A DNA stretch of 64,000 bases from Galdieria sulphuraria (GCF_000341285.1 NW_005178461.1:62001-126000), one strand, 5' to 3'. Shown: positions 33,263 through 42,894, numbered from the stretch's first letter. Notes: generated by a model from the letters alone, not told the origin. Translations and numbers: made by a program.

Positions 33263-33507
33263 TGATGTCGAACAATCACAGATGCTAAGAATAAACGTGG
33301 AAAGGTAAAAAAATACAATATCTCTCATGTTCACAGTAAAAAACTCTTTTATTTAAGTTCCAATCATCTGTTGATTCTAAGATATGTAACTCTTAAGAAC
33401 TTATGGGCTGCGACTATCCAGTAAAGCATCAAGAGACAACAAACGCATGAGAACATATTCATTTTATATCCATGACTTGAAATGTCCTATTATAATGGAT
33501 ACATGTT

Positions 33508-34499
33508 TTAGGACGCGGTCGTCTCGCTAAAAATCCTTTCTTTGAGTCGGTTCAATATTGCGTTCATATCCTGCTCCGTCACAATGGACTTGCTTTCTGC
33601 AAAGGGTCTCAATTCTTCGTATAAAAGCTCCCTAGCTAGTGCATAACGCTCTACAAACATTCTTTCCACGATAGGATCGTGTAGTAAACGCGAAACATGG
33701 TTATCGGGATCCTCTCCTTCTCCCTCTGCATCGTCCTCAAACAGAAACAAAAGTCCTTGCTCGGACACGGTATAACTGCACTCTTCACATCGACAAAGAT
33801 AATTCTGCCAACCACGAAACAAGCCATAGTCTCCATTTGCTAGTTGTTCTGGCTCACTCGGCAAACTCTGAGTCACGCAGAACTTTAACTCTTGTCCATT
33901 CGGTTTAGTCGGGTATACGTTTAGAATGTGTTGTAAAAAAGGATATTTTTGAATACAAAGTGAACAAACAAGGTCAAACTCCTCTTCAAATATATTCCCA
34001 GCACACCAAGGTGCCTTCAGGTTCAAACACGAAACATGATACCAGTCTTCACAAACAAAACACTGGATCATATCTTCAGCGTCCTCACTGTACTCTTTTT
34101 CACAGTAACAGAAACGATTCCAAAAGTTGTGGTTGTACTTGTTCGTTTCGTTTGTGGCTGGTTTATCAGGAAAAAGTTTGCAGGTGTTGTGCATCTTGCT
34201 GTTTCCACAGTCACAGATAAAGTCTCTTTTACCATCTATTTCAAACGTCTTCTCAAAGTGTTCACCATGACAAATAGCTCTACAACCACGACAAAAGCCA
34301 GCCGTCTGTCCATCCCTGGTGCACTGTTTGCAACCGAAGACGTCTTGTGACGCACAATTCAAAGGAAAGGTACAAGAAGAATCATGCCAATCTACTGAGT
34401 TAAGTACTCGAAAGATAATGAAAGGTACAACAAAGACTCACTTTCTTCTTCTTGTTGTCTAACTACGTCTACCATCGTCACTACATTGTCTTGGTTCAT
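33508..34499 (-). CDS. UBR7-like protein (UBR box plus PHD finger)
   Basis: Exon 1 is 34499-34442; exon 2 runs from 34394 or 34391 to 33508. Product about 315 residues. After an acidic start (MVDVVRQQEEE) comes a UBR-box with CKQCTRDGQTAGFCRGC, a histidine, and CDCGNSK. A PHD-type zinc finger follows (FCYCEKEY, CFVCEDWYHVSCL, LVCSLC), then a C-terminal region with CRCEECSYTVS and LLHDPIVERMFVERY. This order is UBR7. In mammals UBR7 is a nuclear chromatin-associated E3-like reader with histone binding. The intron acceptor is of CAG-TAG type, giving two in-frame proteins that differ by one residue. A palindromic E2F-like site is about 25 bp upstream of the ATG. Confidence 0.88.
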
Positions 34500-34523
34500 C
34501 CTAAGCAATTTAGAAATTTCCAA

Positions 34524-34535
34524 ATGGCGCCAAAA
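34524..34535. promoter_or_regulatory. Palindromic E2F-like element containing TGGCGCCA
   Basis: The sequence ATGGCGCCAAAA at 34524-34535 reads TTTTGGCGCCAT on the minus strand, a full E2F/DP palindrome. It lies 25 bp upstream of the UBR7 start, in a short spacer between UBR7 and the next upstream region. Function inferred. Confidence 0.35.
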
Positions 34536-34603
34536 TTTTCTTTTACTATGCTTCAAGTTCTCTTCAAGTAACTAGCTACTTCTTCTCAACAAGTATACTA
34601 ATA

Positions 34604-35326
34604 TTAACAAGTTCCATAATTTATAATCTCTTCACCTTTCACATGGTAAAGAGACGTATCTATTGAAAACTGTTTCTGCATGTTGGGTGCAAGAACATTT
34701 TTGAAGAGGTTCACCTGTGACAAGCGATCCTCATAAATAATAAATCGACGAATATCTCCAAATCTTCGAGCCAACTCCTGAAGCACTTGTTGTTTATAAG
34801 TGAACGTGTCAGTCGTCCAATGCAAACTTTCTGGTTTACAAAATACCCGCCAAGGTAGAATTCCCACGTCGAGTTGTTGTGTTATACGCAATACCTGAGG
34901 ACGAACAGTCGATAAGCGACCTGTCAATACGATGCACAAATTGGTCAACTCTTGGTCTAAATAACGGAACTGAGATACGACTGAAGATATGACTAGTTCA
35001 GGAGGCAGTGGGTGAGATATAACTGGCGGCAAAAGCGACTCTGGTCTAGACCACCAACTCCGAAAAGGCCAAGGTTGAAAGTAGTATTGATGATATTTCT
35101 CTTTTCCCTCCTCAGGACAAGGAGTCTTTACCTAGCGCATTTACTGAGCAACTGTGACCCAAATATATTGTCTTCCTACCAGAGTCCCATCAAAATCAAA
35201 AACACAGAGTTGCTGTACACTCTCTTTTGTGCGGTGAGACAAGATGTTTCTCTCCAACGTGGATATTTCCAACTGAATGGTTTCATTCCAGTTTTTCATA
35301 TTATTTCGACTAGTAGTATCAGACAT
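34604..35326 (-). CDS. HAD-superfamily protein of the Swiss Army Knife RNA-repair-like type
   Basis: Exons 35326-35180 and 35131-34604 with a 48-nt intron, 224 residues. The junction falls right in the catalytic loop: CVFDFDGTL-VKTP, giving the nucleophile motif DFDGT. Further motifs are WPFRSWWSRPESLLPPVI, LCIVLTGRLS (motif II-type Thr/Gly) and RFIIYEDR near the end (acidic motif). The WW...PESL and TGR signature is that of the HAD_SAK family, thought to be an atypical HAD phosphatase linked to RNA repair. Function is inferred from family only. No signal peptide. Confidence 0.7.
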
Positions 35327-35507
35327 AGCATCTCAACGTTGAAACTGCCTCATCTTCTGGAAGCCTCTTGAGCCCCCAACAGATTAGATCCATGTACGCA
35401 AGGTTGTAAAACCTACTGAATGTTGTAATGTTGGTTTTCAGTGGACAAGAGAAAAAAATGAGTATTTTATACAAAATAAGAAAATTACAAGTGATGTTGT
35501 TACAGAA

Positions 35508-35850
35508 TCACTTTAAAACAATGGTCACCTGTATCCCTTGATAACTTCTCTAAATACCTTCATCCACAAGAATGTAGTTTACCTTGCAGAATCCCTCCAT
35601 TCCGTTCAGAGTCAACTCATTATCTAGTCCATATGAAGAAATCCTATCCTTTCAAAACAAGAATACATTCACAATACATTTCATCAAATGTCTGCAAACT
35701 TTCTGAACAGCAAGGAGAATGAAAGGTTGTGTTTCTTTTCTAGACTTGTAGTACAAGGCATATTCATAGTTGTCTGATACACAAATTTTATACAGTGTCG
35801 ATAACAGAAATACGTACAAAAATGCAGTACATCTTCCCAATACGTCGCTG
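35508..35850 (-). CDS. Coding tail of an unidentified multi-exon gene
   Basis: Four minus-strand segments, 35850-35818, 35773-35700, 35648-35583 and 35528-35508, are linked by three introns of 44, 51 and 54 nt, all GT-AG and phase-compatible. Together they read TYWEDVLHFYNYEYALYY..., then KETQPFILLAVQK, DRISSYGLDNELTLNGMEGF and VTIVLK-stop. The pattern of short introns and the sensible protein argue that these are exons. The 5' boundary is uncertain: no in-frame ATG lies upstream, and a GTAAGC donor at 36006 inside the NUMOD3 frame has the right phase (1) for the acceptor before 35850, so the segments could be the alternative end of that gene with a 156-nt intron. I do not recognise the family. 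Confidence 0.45.
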
Positions 35851-35905
35851 CTATTTACGTCAGTTTGACGGGCACATCATCCTACAAAAAGATCATGTCG
35901 AAAGA

Positions 35906-36763
35906 CTATCGAATTTCCTTGCCATCCAAAAAAATCTGCTTATACTCCTTTTCCGTATCTTCTTTCAAGATAACCATATTTCCAAAATTCATGCAGTATG
36001 GCTTACTTCTCAGTATATTCCTCAGTTCTAAGTATCTGTTTATCTTTAACAGCAGTATCGGAGCACATGACTTTTCTACATCACTCATTCTAGGCAGTCG
36101 AGTGTAAGTGGAACGGAAACCATCACTCCACAATTTGAGATCCTTGTACAAATATTGTAGTCTCTGTAGAAGCACTTGAGAAAGTTCACAATGCTGTTGA
36201 TTTTCAACAAACAATATGTTGGAAGAGGAACTCATAAGTTTATCTTTTTTAAGCTCGTGTCTTTTCTTGGCAGCGATACTCATCCGTATTCTGGTTTCTC
36301 TTGACAAGCGCTTTCCTTTATTCCAAGCACTTCTTCCCTTTAGTGCTTCACAAACTTTCTTCCGAAATTGTGGGTTCTTCCAACGCTCTCGAACAACCGT
36401 TGATTGTTTCAACAACACGTGACTCGCTCTCCTACCAGCCAAATTCTTTGCACGAAACTCTGGGTCTCTCCACAACAACTTGAGTCTAACTGAGCGACAA
36501 GTTGTGATTGAGTGACCTGTATTTGTAGGATGGTTATCTTCCGGGAAAGAACTGTTAGCTTCATCTGCATATTCCTTCCTTTGAGCAACAAGCATATGAG
36601 AAAGTTGGTTTCGAGGCAACCTGCGAAACTCCCTTTTATTGACGGTTTGACAGGTTTCCCTACAACCAAAACAGTTTCTTCCAAAAAGCTCTTTATTGTT
36701 GTAACCTAAGTTGCATAAGAAACAGCCAAAACCTATTGTTGTCTCTTTCAAACGCAGCGCCAT
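35906..36763 (-). CDS. NUMOD3-motif protein without nuclease domain, probably organellar
   Basis: From the ATG at 36763 the open frame has 285 residues. Residues about 110-180 contain LKLLWRDPEFRAKNLAGRR, RWKNPQFRKKVCEALKG and SAWNKGKRLSRETRIRMSIA. These are repeats of the nuclease-associated modular motif (NUMOD3 type), with the W..P.FR and W.KG....ET..R.S.A signatures known from homing endonucleases and from plastid proteins of plants. Paired cysteines (CFLC, CFGC) occur in residues 12-35. No GIY-YIG or HNH core is visible, so DNA binding rather than cutting is the inference. The C-terminal end may differ if the GTAAGC donor at 36006 is used. Confidence 0.6.
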   Translation of the reverse strand: MALRLKETTIGFGCFLCNLGYNNKELFGRNCFGCRETCQTVNKREFRRLPRNQLSHMLVAQRKEYADEANSSFPEDNHPTNTGHSITTCRSVRLKLLWRDPEFRAKNLAGRRASHVLLKQSTVVRERWKNPQFRKKVCEALKGRSAWNKGKRLSRETRIRMSIAAKKRHELKKDKLMSSSSNILFVENQQHCELSQVLLQRLQYLYKDLKLWSDGFRSTYTRLPRMSDVEKSCAPILLLKINRYLELRNILRSKPYCMNFGNMVILKEDTEKEYKQIFLDGKEIR

Positions 36764-36872
36764 AACAAACTTATCCAAAAATGATAACCCCTTTTTTATT
36801 GATCCACGAAACCTAAACAATCACCTCATATCTCGATCTCTCTCTCCCTCATCGTGATGGTTTGCTCAGCAT

Positions 36873-36895
36873 TCATATATATATATATATATATA
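36873..36895. repeat. (AT)n microsatellite
   Basis: An uninterrupted 23-nt alternating AT run lies between the cryptochrome 3' end and the NUMOD3 gene. Confidence 0.9.
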
Positions 36896-36911
36896 ATAAT
36901 CATTATCCTTC

Positions 36912-39900
36912 TCAGGGAGCTTCCATGGTTTGTTCTTTTTGTTCCACGGGACATATACCATATACATAAGGACCTCGAACTCCACCATGCAGGTGCCTAT
37001 CCCATTCTCCAGTCACTTCAAGATTCAATATATCACTTAGAAAAGATTTGATCTTATATATCTTTAAAAGTTTCTTCTTATCTGGACACCACTGATGGAA
37101 AAGATCTTTCATATTTCGAACTCGTACAAAATCACGAGAAATACGACGATCTACATTATCCGTCAACTCATAGTATTGGAGAAGGAATTGCGCAAACAAT
37201 TGACCTTCATGTTGGTTATCCTTTGCAACTATCTCCAGCATTGCACGTCTTTCTTCGCTCGTTTGTGGTGGCTGTCTCCAATCGCTACTACTTGTTTTCT
37301 GCGATAAAGAAGTTCTATTGTGACTGGAATGCGCTGTCATAAGTTGTTTTCGCTTCAACTGAGTTTGCCTCACTCTCTTTGTGGTTCCTGTTGTTTCTCT
37401 ACGACTTTCTTGCATACCTTCCATGTTTATTGTAATGATTTCAGGGGAATCATCCGGATGACTAGATATATCGTTCCATTTCTGAGTTGATTCTTCCATC
37501 GGAGCAGAAGAATGGGCAGTAGCTTTTACTTTGCGTTTTGTTGAAGGAAAAGTTAGCATTGAAGAAGAAGGAGAAACGTCCGTCATTCTATGTTCACTTG
37601 GATAACTTTCAAGCTTATGAGAAACAGGATTTCCATAAAATGGACCCATATGAACAGTCTCTTGCGTACTGTTATCTAAAAATGGTTGATAGAGGTAATT
37701 GAGATTCGTTTCTGCCGAAGGAATTCTTCGATGAAAATTGTTTTGGGCGTAAACAGCGGTTTCCAAATGCACATCTTCCGAATAACTTCTTCTTTCTTGT
37801 GCAGAATAAGGAGTCGACATCCATGTTGGAAGAAACACTTGTGAAACATGCTGTTGGCCCATAGAAGGACTATAAGAACCTACAAAATTGGAGATATTTG
37901 ACTGTGCCGCAGTCAGTTGATCGAGTTTGTTAGTCATATAGGAAGAGGAATCATCGCGACTCTCTAAATGAAAATAGGCAGTTTCATCTTCTTTCTGAAA
38001 GGATAGATCATTCAACATCAATTCATCATCCTCATTTTCGGAATTAAATAACAAATGTTCCAAAGAACTCACTGGAAGGGACGGTGGTGAATCATATTGT
38101 AAAAGTTGCCACAAAGATGGTAATAGACTTAAAGCTGATGAGCCTTGTTCTGTCATGGATGTCTCTTCTAGCATTCGGTTGGACTCCTCTCCTATTTCTT
38201 CATCAGGCCATTCTTCAATCACATCGTTCACAGTTGGCGATGAAAGACTCTTTGGTAAATGCTGTCCGTCTACTACCTGCCTCATAATTCTCAATGCTTC
38301 CTTTGCTCTACTTCTTGCAAAAGATACATCAACAATAGGAAACGGATAGGTCTTTCCCAACGTAATATTTGCATTCGCTAATACATCTTCGGGTGCCTGC
38401 CAAGGACAATGTATGTATTTGTCCTGTAAAGAAGCCAATTCTGGTATCCACTGCCTAACGTATGTTCCACTAGAGTCGTATTTACGACCCATTCCTATAG
38501 GATTCACCAAACAACTCAACGGAAAGGAGTCCGTATTACATCCCGCAGTCCATTGCCATCCTAAAGTATTTGCTGCCAAGTCTCCATCTATCAAGTGTGA
38601 ATAAAGGAAATGCGCTCCCAGTTGCCATGGAAGCAATAAATAACGCGTTAAAAAGGACGCGAGAAGAAAACGAAGAATGTTATGAATCCATCCAGTGGAC
38701 CGTAACTCACGAATGGCTGCATCCACCATAGGATAACCTGTGTGACCTACAGACCAACGATCTAAGAGAGAATAATCACGCTCCCAGGGGAAAAGATTGA
38801 AAACGCTTTGCAATGGAGTATCTATAGCATTTGGATAATAATAAAGTATATGATAGGCATATTCTCGGAGGCACAAGTTTTTCAAAAATGCCTTAGCAGC
38901 TTGTGAATAGAGATACCAATTTTCACGGTTGTTTGCAACTCGTTTTCTAACCATATAAAAAATTCTCTTCACACTCAATTCTCCAAATTTGAGATGTGGA
39001 CTCAGTTTAGACGTTCCTGTTAGACTTCTTCGATATCTTGCTGCACCAAACTTATCAAAAGAGTCGCTCAAAAATGCCTTCAAGGTTCGTTGAGCCTGAC
39101 GACAACCAGGTTTCCAATTATTCTTCGATTCAAACGCTTCTATATCTTCTTTTGAAAGAAGATCCAACTGACCCACTTGATTCTCAAGTTCAGTGTATGG
39201 TAACGATGTGCAATACTGTTTGCTGATACTCAATGGCTCGGGTGGAGGCAACTGAAGCATCCATGCTCTCATATAAGAATGAAAATCAGGAAAGAAGGGA
39301 GAATGATCATTCTGCAGTTCCCAAGGTTCAACAAAAAGTTCTGACTTGAATGAGACCAATTTAACGGTACTTCCAGAAAACATCGAAATGACTCGTTCTT
39401 CCGCCTTCAGATAGATTGGTTCATAAGCTCTATTCCAAAAAATGACTGTTGCACCAATTTCACGAACTACTGATGGCAACTCTTCTTCTGCTAATCCATT
39501 TCTACACAGCAACTTGACACCCAATTTTATCAGTTCCCTTTCTAGAACCAGCAGAGAGGACCGGAGCCACCACAACCAAGGTTTACTAGGATACCATCTT
39601 CCAAAGGAGTTTGGACTCCAGAGAAAAATAGCATAACATTTTGTTTTTCTTTCTAAGGCTGCTAATAATGCTGGGTTGTCATCTAAACGGAGGTCGTGAC
39701 CTCGAAACCAAACCAGAGAACTTTCACGTTGACCAGTACCTGCACTTTCAATTTGTACTTGAGCTTTAACACTGGATTGGATATCGAGTTTGTGTGAATC
39801 ACCGTATGAGATCATTTCAGGGTCTTTGCAACTTTCTTGCTTGGATTTGCTAACTCTGTTGCCGTGGCTTTTTTTGGCAGGCGAGTTACATTCTTCTTCC

Positions 39901-40040
39901 TCCGACGACATAATGCTATTCAAGTTATTATTCACTTCCATGGTTAACGTTCCTTCAATGTGCTCTACAAGTTGCGTCGTATATGTTGCATTTTTATATC
40001 TCTTCTTTTTGGTAACTTTCCTCTCGGAGCTCAACCACAT
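36912..40040 (-). CDS. Cryptochrome/photolyase-family flavoprotein with long N- and C-terminal extensions
   Basis: Single exon, about 1042 residues from the first ATG (later ATGs at 39941 and 39911 are possible). The photolyase core spans about residues 105-610: SSLVWFRGHDLRLDDNPALL, FGAARYRRSLTGTSKLSPHL (FAD region), GYPMVDAAIRELRSTGWIHN and GTYVRQWIPELASL, all typical. GWQWTAGCN rather than the plant-cry GWQY is present. Before the core, about 105 residues include KKSHGNRVSK, a possible nuclear signal. After it, some 400 residues are mostly low complexity and then end in a compact domain of about 115 residues. Cryptochromes are blue-light receptors; some members repair DNA. Class (plant-like cry versus CPD-like) needs a tree. 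Confidence 0.88.
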   Translation of the reverse strand: MWLSSERKVTKKKRYKNATYTTQLVEHIEGTLTMEVNNNLNSIMSSEEEECNSPAKKSHGNRVSKSKQESCKDPEMISYGDSHKLDIQSSVKAQVQIESAGTGQRESSLVWFRGHDLRLDDNPALLAALERKTKCYAIFLWSPNSFGRWYPSKPWLWWLRSSLLVLERELIKLGVKLLCRNGLAEEELPSVVREIGATVIFWNRAYEPIYLKAEERVISMFSGSTVKLVSFKSELFVEPWELQNDHSPFFPDFHSYMRAWMLQLPPPEPLSISKQYCTSLPYTELENQVGQLDLLSKEDIEAFESKNNWKPGCRQAQRTLKAFLSDSFDKFGAARYRRSLTGTSKLSPHLKFGELSVKRIFYMVRKRVANNRENWYLYSQAAKAFLKNLCLREYAYHILYYYPNAIDTPLQSVFNLFPWERDYSLLDRWSVGHTGYPMVDAAIRELRSTGWIHNILRFLLASFLTRYLLLPWQLGAHFLYSHLIDGDLAANTLGWQWTAGCNTDSFPLSCLVNPIGMGRKYDSSGTYVRQWIPELASLQDKYIHCPWQAPEDVLANANITLGKTYPFPIVDVSFARSRAKEALRIMRQVVDGQHLPKSLSSPTVNDVIEEWPDEEIGEESNRMLEETSMTEQGSSALSLLPSLWQLLQYDSPPSLPVSSLEHLLFNSENEDDELMLNDLSFQKEDETAYFHLESRDDSSSYMTNKLDQLTAAQSNISNFVGSYSPSMGQQHVSQVFLPTWMSTPYSAQERRSYSEDVHLETAVYAQNNFHRRIPSAETNLNYLYQPFLDNSTQETVHMGPFYGNPVSHKLESYPSEHRMTDVSPSSSMLTFPSTKRKVKATAHSSAPMEESTQKWNDISSHPDDSPEIITINMEGMQESRRETTGTTKRVRQTQLKRKQLMTAHSSHNRTSLSQKTSSSDWRQPPQTSEERRAMLEIVAKDNQHEGQLFAQFLLQYYELTDNVDRRISRDFVRVRNMKDLFHQWCPDKKKLLKIYKIKSFLSDILNLEVTGEWDRHLHGGVRGPYVYGICPVEQKEQTMEAP

Positions 40041-40809
40041 ACTTCGAAAAGACAAATATAAATCAACTACAATTCATGTGATTTGAGACGCTCCTTTAAC
40101 ATGCAGTTCAATACTCTCTTAGTCGTAAGCCTCGCCGTAATCAAACGGTTCGACTCAAAGTTTCTGCTCAAAACCCCACAAGGTCATTTCCCCACATAAA
40201 AATCCCGACAGAATTGTGATTCATCACGGGTTTTATTCCGCCTCCCTCCTTCTCACCACAGTTGGCGACTTGGATATCATTTTTATTGCAACTATAGCAA
40301 CTTTCATTCATATTAATGGCATCTATCAACAGCAACTGTAAAGCAATACTAGTGTTCATGGTATAGAGTTCAGTGTCTGTTATAGCTACATTGGTTGTAG
40401 TCTAGATAGGACTCATGAACTTTGTAAAGAACATTGGACGAGCTTCATTGGTACTTTCAACTCGACAAAAACAAGAAAACATCGAACTTATATATATACA
40501 CCTTCTATCTATATCTTTTGTTTGCACAGATAGAATAAGCAGTCGAATACAAAAAAAGCATATGTTGACATCGAAGCAGCTTAATTTGTTGACACCGAGT
40601 AAACAGAGCTTGAAAACATCATGTGATTATTCAGTGACCATTATATGTCATATTCTACTACAAATTGTAGTCTTTGCATATATACAAAAGTGGAACCTGT
40701 ACATGGAAGCCCATTCTTCCTTCCATCAATGAAAAGAATGGAAAGCAATCGGTACAAGTCTCAGAGATTTCCGTTGGTTTCATTTTGGTATTCTTGTGGA
40801 GTTATAGCC
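40041..40809. other. Intergenic region upstream of cryptochrome and NUP58
   Basis: These 769 bp separate two divergent genes. Short open frames exist (for example 40415-40732 plus and 40168-40359 minus) but none shows a recognisable family, codon pattern or clear splice partners. No RNA gene was recognised. Confidence 0.4.
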
Positions 40810-42060
40810 ATGTCCTTTTCTTGGAATACTTCAAACCCCGCTTCTTCCCCAGCTCTTGGAGTGACACAAAATATGGCTTTCTCTGCTACTCAAAACAATC
40901 CAGCTCCTCAGGGTACAACAAGCCAAAACTTGCAACCAAGTAGTTTGTTTTCTTCTCCCATTCAATCACCGTGGACGGGAACGCAAAATCAACCTAGTCT
41001 TCAAGGAAACTTGAAGCCCCCGACCTTTGGTTCTTCTGGTATGACAACAACACAATCAAGCTTATTTTCGCAACCTTTAGGTATTTTCTCTTCTTCCACG
41101 AACGCAAGTCCTACACCGACTATCAATACGACACAAAATACTCAAACTATAAAATCGATTCCCTTTTGGCAACTCCCGGACGCTGTAAAGACTGAAATTT
41201 TAGAAATAGAAAAGTTCATCAGAAACGAAAGACAGAAGTGTTTGAAACTAGAAACCCAAAACAACTTGCAGCAGTTGGAAGAGACGGAAGCGAGAATCAA
41301 CAAAACAGTTCAACATTTCCAAATAGCCAAGAACACTTGGGAGTCGCTAGTTGTGAAAGTGCAAGCCTGTAAGAACGTTATCAAGAACGAAATGAATAGC
41401 GTGGAAACTGTCTATGCTGTTATGGAATCAGCAACAAGGGATGACATGACACCGATTCCTCGCAGAAGTGAGGAAGCTGTCAAGAAACTTTTTGATAAAT
41501 TTTTTTCTTATTTAAAAGAAATGGAGGAGAACATGAATGAATATGAACAACAAACGCAAACAGCAATGTCCGTACTACAGAATGTATCCAAAAGTATGGG
41601 ATGGAAAGGTCAAGCAGTAGAAGATGTATTGAAACAAGAATATGAATATTTTATTTTTGTTGCAAGTAGACTAGCATATCTTAGAGAGAAGTTTCGTCAG
41701 TTGAAAGAGAAATATCTGAAACTGTTGCAGCTTCGCAATCCGGATGCTACAAGTCCATTTGAAGTTAGCACCTCTTCTGGGAAGCCTAGTTATTGGAATG
41801 AACGTTATCACACCCCGATGAAGAACATAAGTGTTTCTGCACAACAACCCAATCATAGTTTTCTTACAACACCAATATCAAGATATAAGCCACCGTTACC
41901 GATGAAAGGGTCTCCGACAAGTTTGGGAAAGATGGATGAAAAGAGTAGTTTTGCCACACCCTGGACAGATTATTCTCGTAAACGAGATGTTGAAAACTCT
42001 TCATTTAAAACCCCGTTGCCTCAAGTAACCCGTTTTAGTGTTTCTTCATTTCTTCAATGA
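40810..42060 (+). CDS. NUP58: Nucleoporin NUP58/NUP45-like FG nucleoporin
   Basis: Start ATG at 40810 gives 416 residues. Residues 1-115 are S/T/N/Q/P-rich with FG-like dipeptides (TFGSSG, SLFSQPLG). A coiled-coil region follows from about 120, SIPFWQLPDAVKTEILEIE to residue 330, with EQQTQTAMSVLQNVSKSM and FVASRLAYLREKFRQLKEKYLKL, which matches the NUP58 helical core of the NUP62-NUP58-NUP54 channel complex. The C-terminal 90 residues are again Ser/Thr/Pro-rich. Assignment as NUP58 (not NUP62) rests on the REKFRQLKEKYL helix. NUP54 is also in this window at 62163. Confidence 0.75.
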   Translation: MSFSWNTSNPASSPALGVTQNMAFSATQNNPAPQGTTSQNLQPSSLFSSPIQSPWTGTQNQPSLQGNLKPPTFGSSGMTTTQSSLFSQPLGIFSSSTNASPTPTINTTQNTQTIKSIPFWQLPDAVKTEILEIEKFIRNERQKCLKLETQNNLQQLEETEARINKTVQHFQIAKNTWESLVVKVQACKNVIKNEMNSVETVYAVMESATRDDMTPIPRRSEEAVKKLFDKFFSYLKEMEENMNEYEQQTQTAMSVLQNVSKSMGWKGQAVEDVLKQEYEYFIFVASRLAYLREKFRQLKEKYLKLLQLRNPDATSPFEVSTSSGKPSYWNERYHTPMKNISVSAQQPNHSFLTTPISRYKPPLPMKGSPTSLGKMDEKSSFATPWTDYSRKRDVENSSFKTPLPQVTRFSVSSFLQ

Positions 42061-42306
42061 AAATCATGTCAAGCAAAATATTTCATAGGTATTTTTTGGA
42101 GTTTCTCGTTGGTCATGTAGTACATTTTATTGTGTATAGAATGGACCACGTTCATGGAGATATATGGCTCTTATTGTTGTGAAACTTGTTTGTAATATAT
42201 CTAATAAAGCTAAAAATCTCCTATTCATGTGGCTTCGTATTGCCATTGTTTTTGGGTTGTGTCCATAAATTTTTGATAAACCCTTAAGAGATAAGTTTTC
42301 TAGTTG

Positions 42307-42807
42307 ATGGATGATAGGGAGACCACGTCTCCATTCTCATCTTTGTACAAGAGTTCCAAAGTTACCTTTTTGTTTACGAGTTCTCAAACAACTCTACTGG
42401 TTTCATCTGGATATCGTTTACTGTCATGGAGAAGGTCACACAAGTTTAGGAAGTGTTACTTGGCCAAGTGTGTCTCCCAACAATCACTCAACGGCGACTT
42501 GACTTTTCCTTCCAAGAAATACTTATTGTTGAAAGATGTGCAACTGTTGGGAATCGTTCCTCTCATTCCAAACTGGGTATTATTGGCCTTGTATGGTTAC
42601 TTGGGGTTTCGATTTTTTAGTGGATTTGAACAGACAACTTACAACAAGGTAACTGAGCTTTTTTATTTATCACAAGTTGATAATTGTCAGTAGAATAGTA
42701 GATTAGTGCTAAGTATTTTATGGCCTGTTATGTTTATTGTCAATGATCGTTTTCGACAAAACTTTAAGAAAGCTTTAAAACAAGGAGACGATGAAGAGGA
42801 TGGCTAA
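42307..42807 (+). CDS. Small conserved plastid-type membrane protein (cyanobacterial-like LLWPV motif)
   Basis: Exons 42307-42648 and 42694-42807 joined by a 45-nt intron, 151 residues. The N-terminal about 65 residues are basic and Ser/Thr-rich (transit-peptide-like). Two hydrophobic stretches follow: LLGIVPLIPNWVLLALYGYL and LVLSILWPVMFIV, then a basic RFRQNFKKALK and an acidic tail. The phrase ...YNKNSRLVLSILWPV...N.RFRQNFKKALK is the pattern of a small conserved membrane protein I associate with plastids and cyanobacteria, of unknown function. The splice is supported by the join of TTYNK with NSRLVL. The next gene starts 88 bp downstream. Confidence 0.6.
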
Positions 42808-42894
42808 GTTGTTGTTGTTGTTCTCACAAAGAAATAAAAGAGAGAGAGAGGGAAAGGGATATTGTGATGTATATGCATTGGGTTTGGATTGCAA

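Noticed and set aside
35850-35890. Frame reading DDVPVKLT before the unidentified tail
   Set aside because: Interrupted by an in-frame TAA; the splice from 36006 explains the tail better.
36873-36895. AT repeat considered as CRISPR or centromeric repeat
   Set aside because: A simple dinucleotide run without spacers or higher-order units.
40140-40165. GGTTCGACTC resembling a tRNA B-box
   Set aside because: Flanking five-base arms do not pair as a T-stem and no acceptor stem is found.
40415-40732. 105-codon plus frame upstream of NUP58
   Set aside because: No family resemblance or splice partner; its end overlaps the NUP58 upstream region.
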